Part shown: in pieces, positions 62,278 to 64,000 of the stretch
Numbering within the stretch: the first letter of the stretch is position 1
How the letters are laid out: every line of letters begins with the position of its first letter
Origin: JAMXLO01 sp963791495
Lineage (GTDB): Bacteria; Pseudomonadota; Alphaproteobacteria; Acetobacterales; Acetobacteraceae
DNA: 64,000 bases
Assembly (NCBI GenBank): GCA_963791495.1
Contig: CAWBST010000013.1
Coordinates: 310,001-374,000, forward strand
Direction of reading: 5' to 3'
Position numbers and translations under genes: made by a program
Notes under the pieces: model-generated
Told to the model about the DNA's origin: nothing
The model's database searches: none
Seen by the model: the letters and a program-made list of their open reading frames with translations, nothing else

Positions 62278-63558
62278 CTAGAAGAAGACAAAGGCCCGGA
62301 CCACGACGTTCTTGCGGCATGGGGCGTCGAGGGGCACGGTCGGGTCGATACAGGCCGTATGGAACGACCAGCGCGAGACGGAGCCGTCGGTCACCGAGTC
62401 ATAGCACTTGAGCATCGAGACCTCATTGGGCTTCTGCCGGGGGAACCAGTACCACTCGTGGTCGGGACGGTAGGTGAAGCGGGTGGTCTCGCCGACGCGG
62501 TCGTCGTAGATCCGGTAGTTGGTGATGTACGGCTGGTCGGCGAACGACGGCCAGGCACACAGGATGAAGGGGAACTGCTCGACCGTCTCCATCGGCTTGG
62601 CGAGATTGATCGACACGAAACGCCGCGACATCTTCGCGTCGGCCTCTTCCTCCGTGTAGTGCTGCTCGCGACCGAAGTTCCGCAGGTTCTTGGTGAGCAG
62701 CTCGCGGCAGCGCACGCGACCGCTGTTGTCGTTCAGGTCGTTGTGCACGAGCGTGGCGTAACGGGCGTTCACACCCGGGTTCTTGTTGTCCTGGTCTTCC
62801 GTGCGATCCCCCGCGTAGTCCTTGTTGAAGACGTCGTGGTTGTAGACCAGGGCATCGGTCGCGTCCGGGAAGAACTCCAAAAGGAGCTTCTCGATCTCCG
62901 GATAGAACACGCGCTCGACTTCCGCCGCATCGTAAAAGTTCGAGCACTTCGACTCGAGGTGCGCCAGCGAGACACCGAGCCGGTCCATGCACTCGGCGCT
63001 GTCGGGCGAGAGGCCCGGGTAGTATTCGCCGATGCGCCGTGCGTCGCGCATCACCTGCGGGAACCACAGATCCCGCCGCCGGTTGTCCTGCTCGTTCTTG
63101 CGCAGGATAGCCGCTACGTCGGCGCGCGCCGGGTCCCGCCAGACAGCGTTGGACGGGACGACGGAGTAGGTCGGCCGTTCGTAGACGGTATACGGCAGCG
63201 GCAGCGCCACGGCGCCTTCCGGGGCCTTGATGGCGTCGCTTCTGCGCATGTAGTCCATGCACTCGTCGGATTTCCGGAACCCGACGCCCCACCTTGTCTG
63301 GATCGGCGCCCCCGGTGGCGCGTTCTTGATCATGTCGGTTACGCGCTGGCCCTCGCCCTCGGCGATTTGGGCGAGCGCGTCCTCGAACGCCTTGGTGGTT
63401 CCCGCATCGCCATGCCGGTCGAACGACATGTAGGACAGGCCGCCGTTCGCCGCGATGGGTGGCGGCTGCCCTTCCGTGCGCTGGAGCGACGGCACATAGG
63501 CTGACGAAGTTCTCTGCGTGTCTGTCGCAACGTTGTTTTCAGCGACGAGCTGGCTCAT
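62278..63558 (-). CDS. CmcJ/NvfI family oxidoreductase
   Basis: 426 residues resembling the CmcJ/AsaB/NvfI group, non-heme-iron-like oxidoreductases or methoxylation factors of secondary metabolism. Typical segments are YATLVHNDLNDNSG around residue 265, FVSINLAKPMETVEQFPFILC, and the late EWYWFPRQKPNEVSMLKCYDS and SFHTACIDPTVPLDAPCRKNV. ATG at 63558 with a strong GGAGGTG. It is followed upstream on the same strand by a nitrile hydratase accessory gene, an unusual pairing that could mean a nitrile or cyanide-related catabolic unit. Substrate unknown. Confidence 0.82.
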   Translation of the reverse strand: MSQLVAENNVATDTQRTSSAYVPSLQRTEGQPPPIAANGGLSYMSFDRHGDAGTTKAFEDALAQIAEGEGQRVTDMIKNAPPGAPIQTRWGVGFRKSDECMDYMRRSDAIKAPEGAVALPLPYTVYERPTYSVVPSNAVWRDPARADVAAILRKNEQDNRRRDLWFPQVMRDARRIGEYYPGLSPDSAECMDRLGVSLAHLESKCSNFYDAAEVERVFYPEIEKLLLEFFPDATDALVYNHDVFNKDYAGDRTEDQDNKNPGVNARYATLVHNDLNDNSGRVRCRELLTKNLRNFGREQHYTEEEADAKMSRRFVSINLAKPMETVEQFPFILCAWPSFADQPYITNYRIYDDRVGETTRFTYRPDHEWYWFPRQKPNEVSMLKCYDSVTDGSVSRWSFHTACIDPTVPLDAPCRKNVVVRAFVFF

Positions 63559-63685
63559 GGCGCACCTCCGATTATTTCCACCTCACGGTGGCACACCGCG
63601 CCCGCGTTTTCTAGACCATGGAGCGCCGCGCTCCTTCCAGCTGGAAGATGTCATCGAGACCGCTGAATGTCCGTGCTTGCGACGC

Positions 63686-64000
63686 TCAGGCTTTCAGTTC
63701 GACTGGTTGGCCGTGTGGCGTCGACCGATAGGCCTCGGCCCATGCGTCCTTGCGTCGGTCGAGCGCAGCCATGTCGGTCAGGCCCTTCGCGGTGACCAGG
63801 CCCTCAAGGGCAGCGAGCCAATGATGGTAATACCGCGTTCCGTCGTTGTCGGGTTCCCCACGGTCAACTGCCTGTCGCAGTTCGGCGCCAAGCGCCGCGG
63901 CCCATTCGCTCCAGGAGAAGCAGCCCACGTCGTGCAACCTCATCGCCAGTGCGAACGCCTGCGCCTGCCACGGTTCGGCGAACACCGGGCCGTCCGCATC
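63686..64000 (-). CDS. nitrile hydratase accessory protein (runs off window)
   Basis: The C-terminal 104 codons of an NHase beta-like activator. FAEPWQAQAFALAMRLHDVG, FSWSEWAAALGAEL, YYHHWLAALEGLVTAKGL, and the ending TPHGQPVELKA match both accessory proteins and the N-terminal part of NHase beta subunits. The stop after ELKA at this point marks a stand-alone accessory protein. Catalytic subunits would lie beyond base 64000. It likely helps deliver cobalt or iron to nitrile hydratase. Confidence 0.8.
   Translation of the reverse strand, partial: DADGPVFAEPWQAQAFALAMRLHDVGCFSWSEWAAALGAELRQAVDRGEPDNDGTRYYHHWLAALEGLVTAKGLTDMAALDRRKDAWAEAYRSTPHGQPVELKA

Overview
The window is high-GC, densely packed bacterial DNA. 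Gene content points to an alphaproteobacterium, most likely Rhodospirillales/Acetobacteraceae (inference only; there is no rRNA or tRNA to confirm it). The signs are several luciferase-like FMN oxidoreductases next to alpha/beta hydrolases, an ArsR-methyltransferase fusion beside metH, a RuBisCO-like protein, a TAXI binding protein, UPF0182, and small DUF3309/DUF2934-type stress proteins. No rRNA, tRNA, CRISPR array, prophage or intact transposase was seen.

Layout. 0-9.1 kb: a partial glnS, then two clusters of luciferase-like monooxygenases with a hydrolase, a dihydroxyphthalate-decarboxylase-like protein and a large UPF0182 membrane protein. 9.5-12.6 kb: two unusual histidine-kinase-type genes. 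12.7-15.2 kb: a gene graveyard with isoquinoline oxidoreductase relics, a frameshifted secreted protein and a frameshifted glyoxalase-family gene. 15.2-20 kb: SDR, secreted proteins, L,D-transpeptidase, Fpg-type glycosylase and a fourth luciferase-like enzyme. 20.2-25.4 kb: a siroheme and sulfite-reduction operon (precorrin-2 dehydrogenase, SUMT, CysJ, CysI, small membrane protein), with a frameshift in cysJ and a palindromic repeat between cysJ and cysI. 25.4-35.7 kb: catabolic genes (beta-propeller protein, crotonase, enolase-superfamily dehydratase, DUF3237, scoA-scoB-hydrolase operon, MHS transporter, hydrolase). 36.2-41.1 kb: a methionine-cycle unit, ArsR-methyltransferase plus metH, with a palindromic operator in a 36-bp divergent gap. 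41.1-45.3 kb: a lower-GC accessory stretch of small proteins between two copies of a dispersed repeat. 45.3-48.2 kb: a TAXI / repeat-protein / membrane-protein operon. 48.4-51.2 kb: cupin, RuBisCO-like protein and tautomerase, divergent from an HxlR regulator. 51.4-54.3 kb: a NitT/TauT-type ABC importer. 54.4-56.6 kb: a lower-GC, tightly coupled operon of unrecognised genes. 57.2-59.7 kb: a broken 5'-nucleotidase gene between 68-bp direct repeats. 59.8-61.3 kb: an AhpD-like protein and an ECF41 sigma factor with its own promoter. 61.4-64 kb: SRPBCC protein, CmcJ/NvfI-like oxidoreductase and a partial nitrile hydratase accessory protein.

At least five otherwise conserved genes carry single-base frameshifts (cysJ, the glyoxalase gene, a secreted protein, and the 5'-nucleotidase twice). 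A sixth, at the N-terminus of the gene ending at 30356, is suspected. Some are probably real decay, since neighbouring relics also have deletions and lost ligands. Others may be assembly errors, and both readings should be kept open. The best candidates for undescribed biology are the coupled 54394-56336 operon, the complementary kinase pair at 9936-12629, and the RuBisCO-like/cupin/tautomerase cluster.
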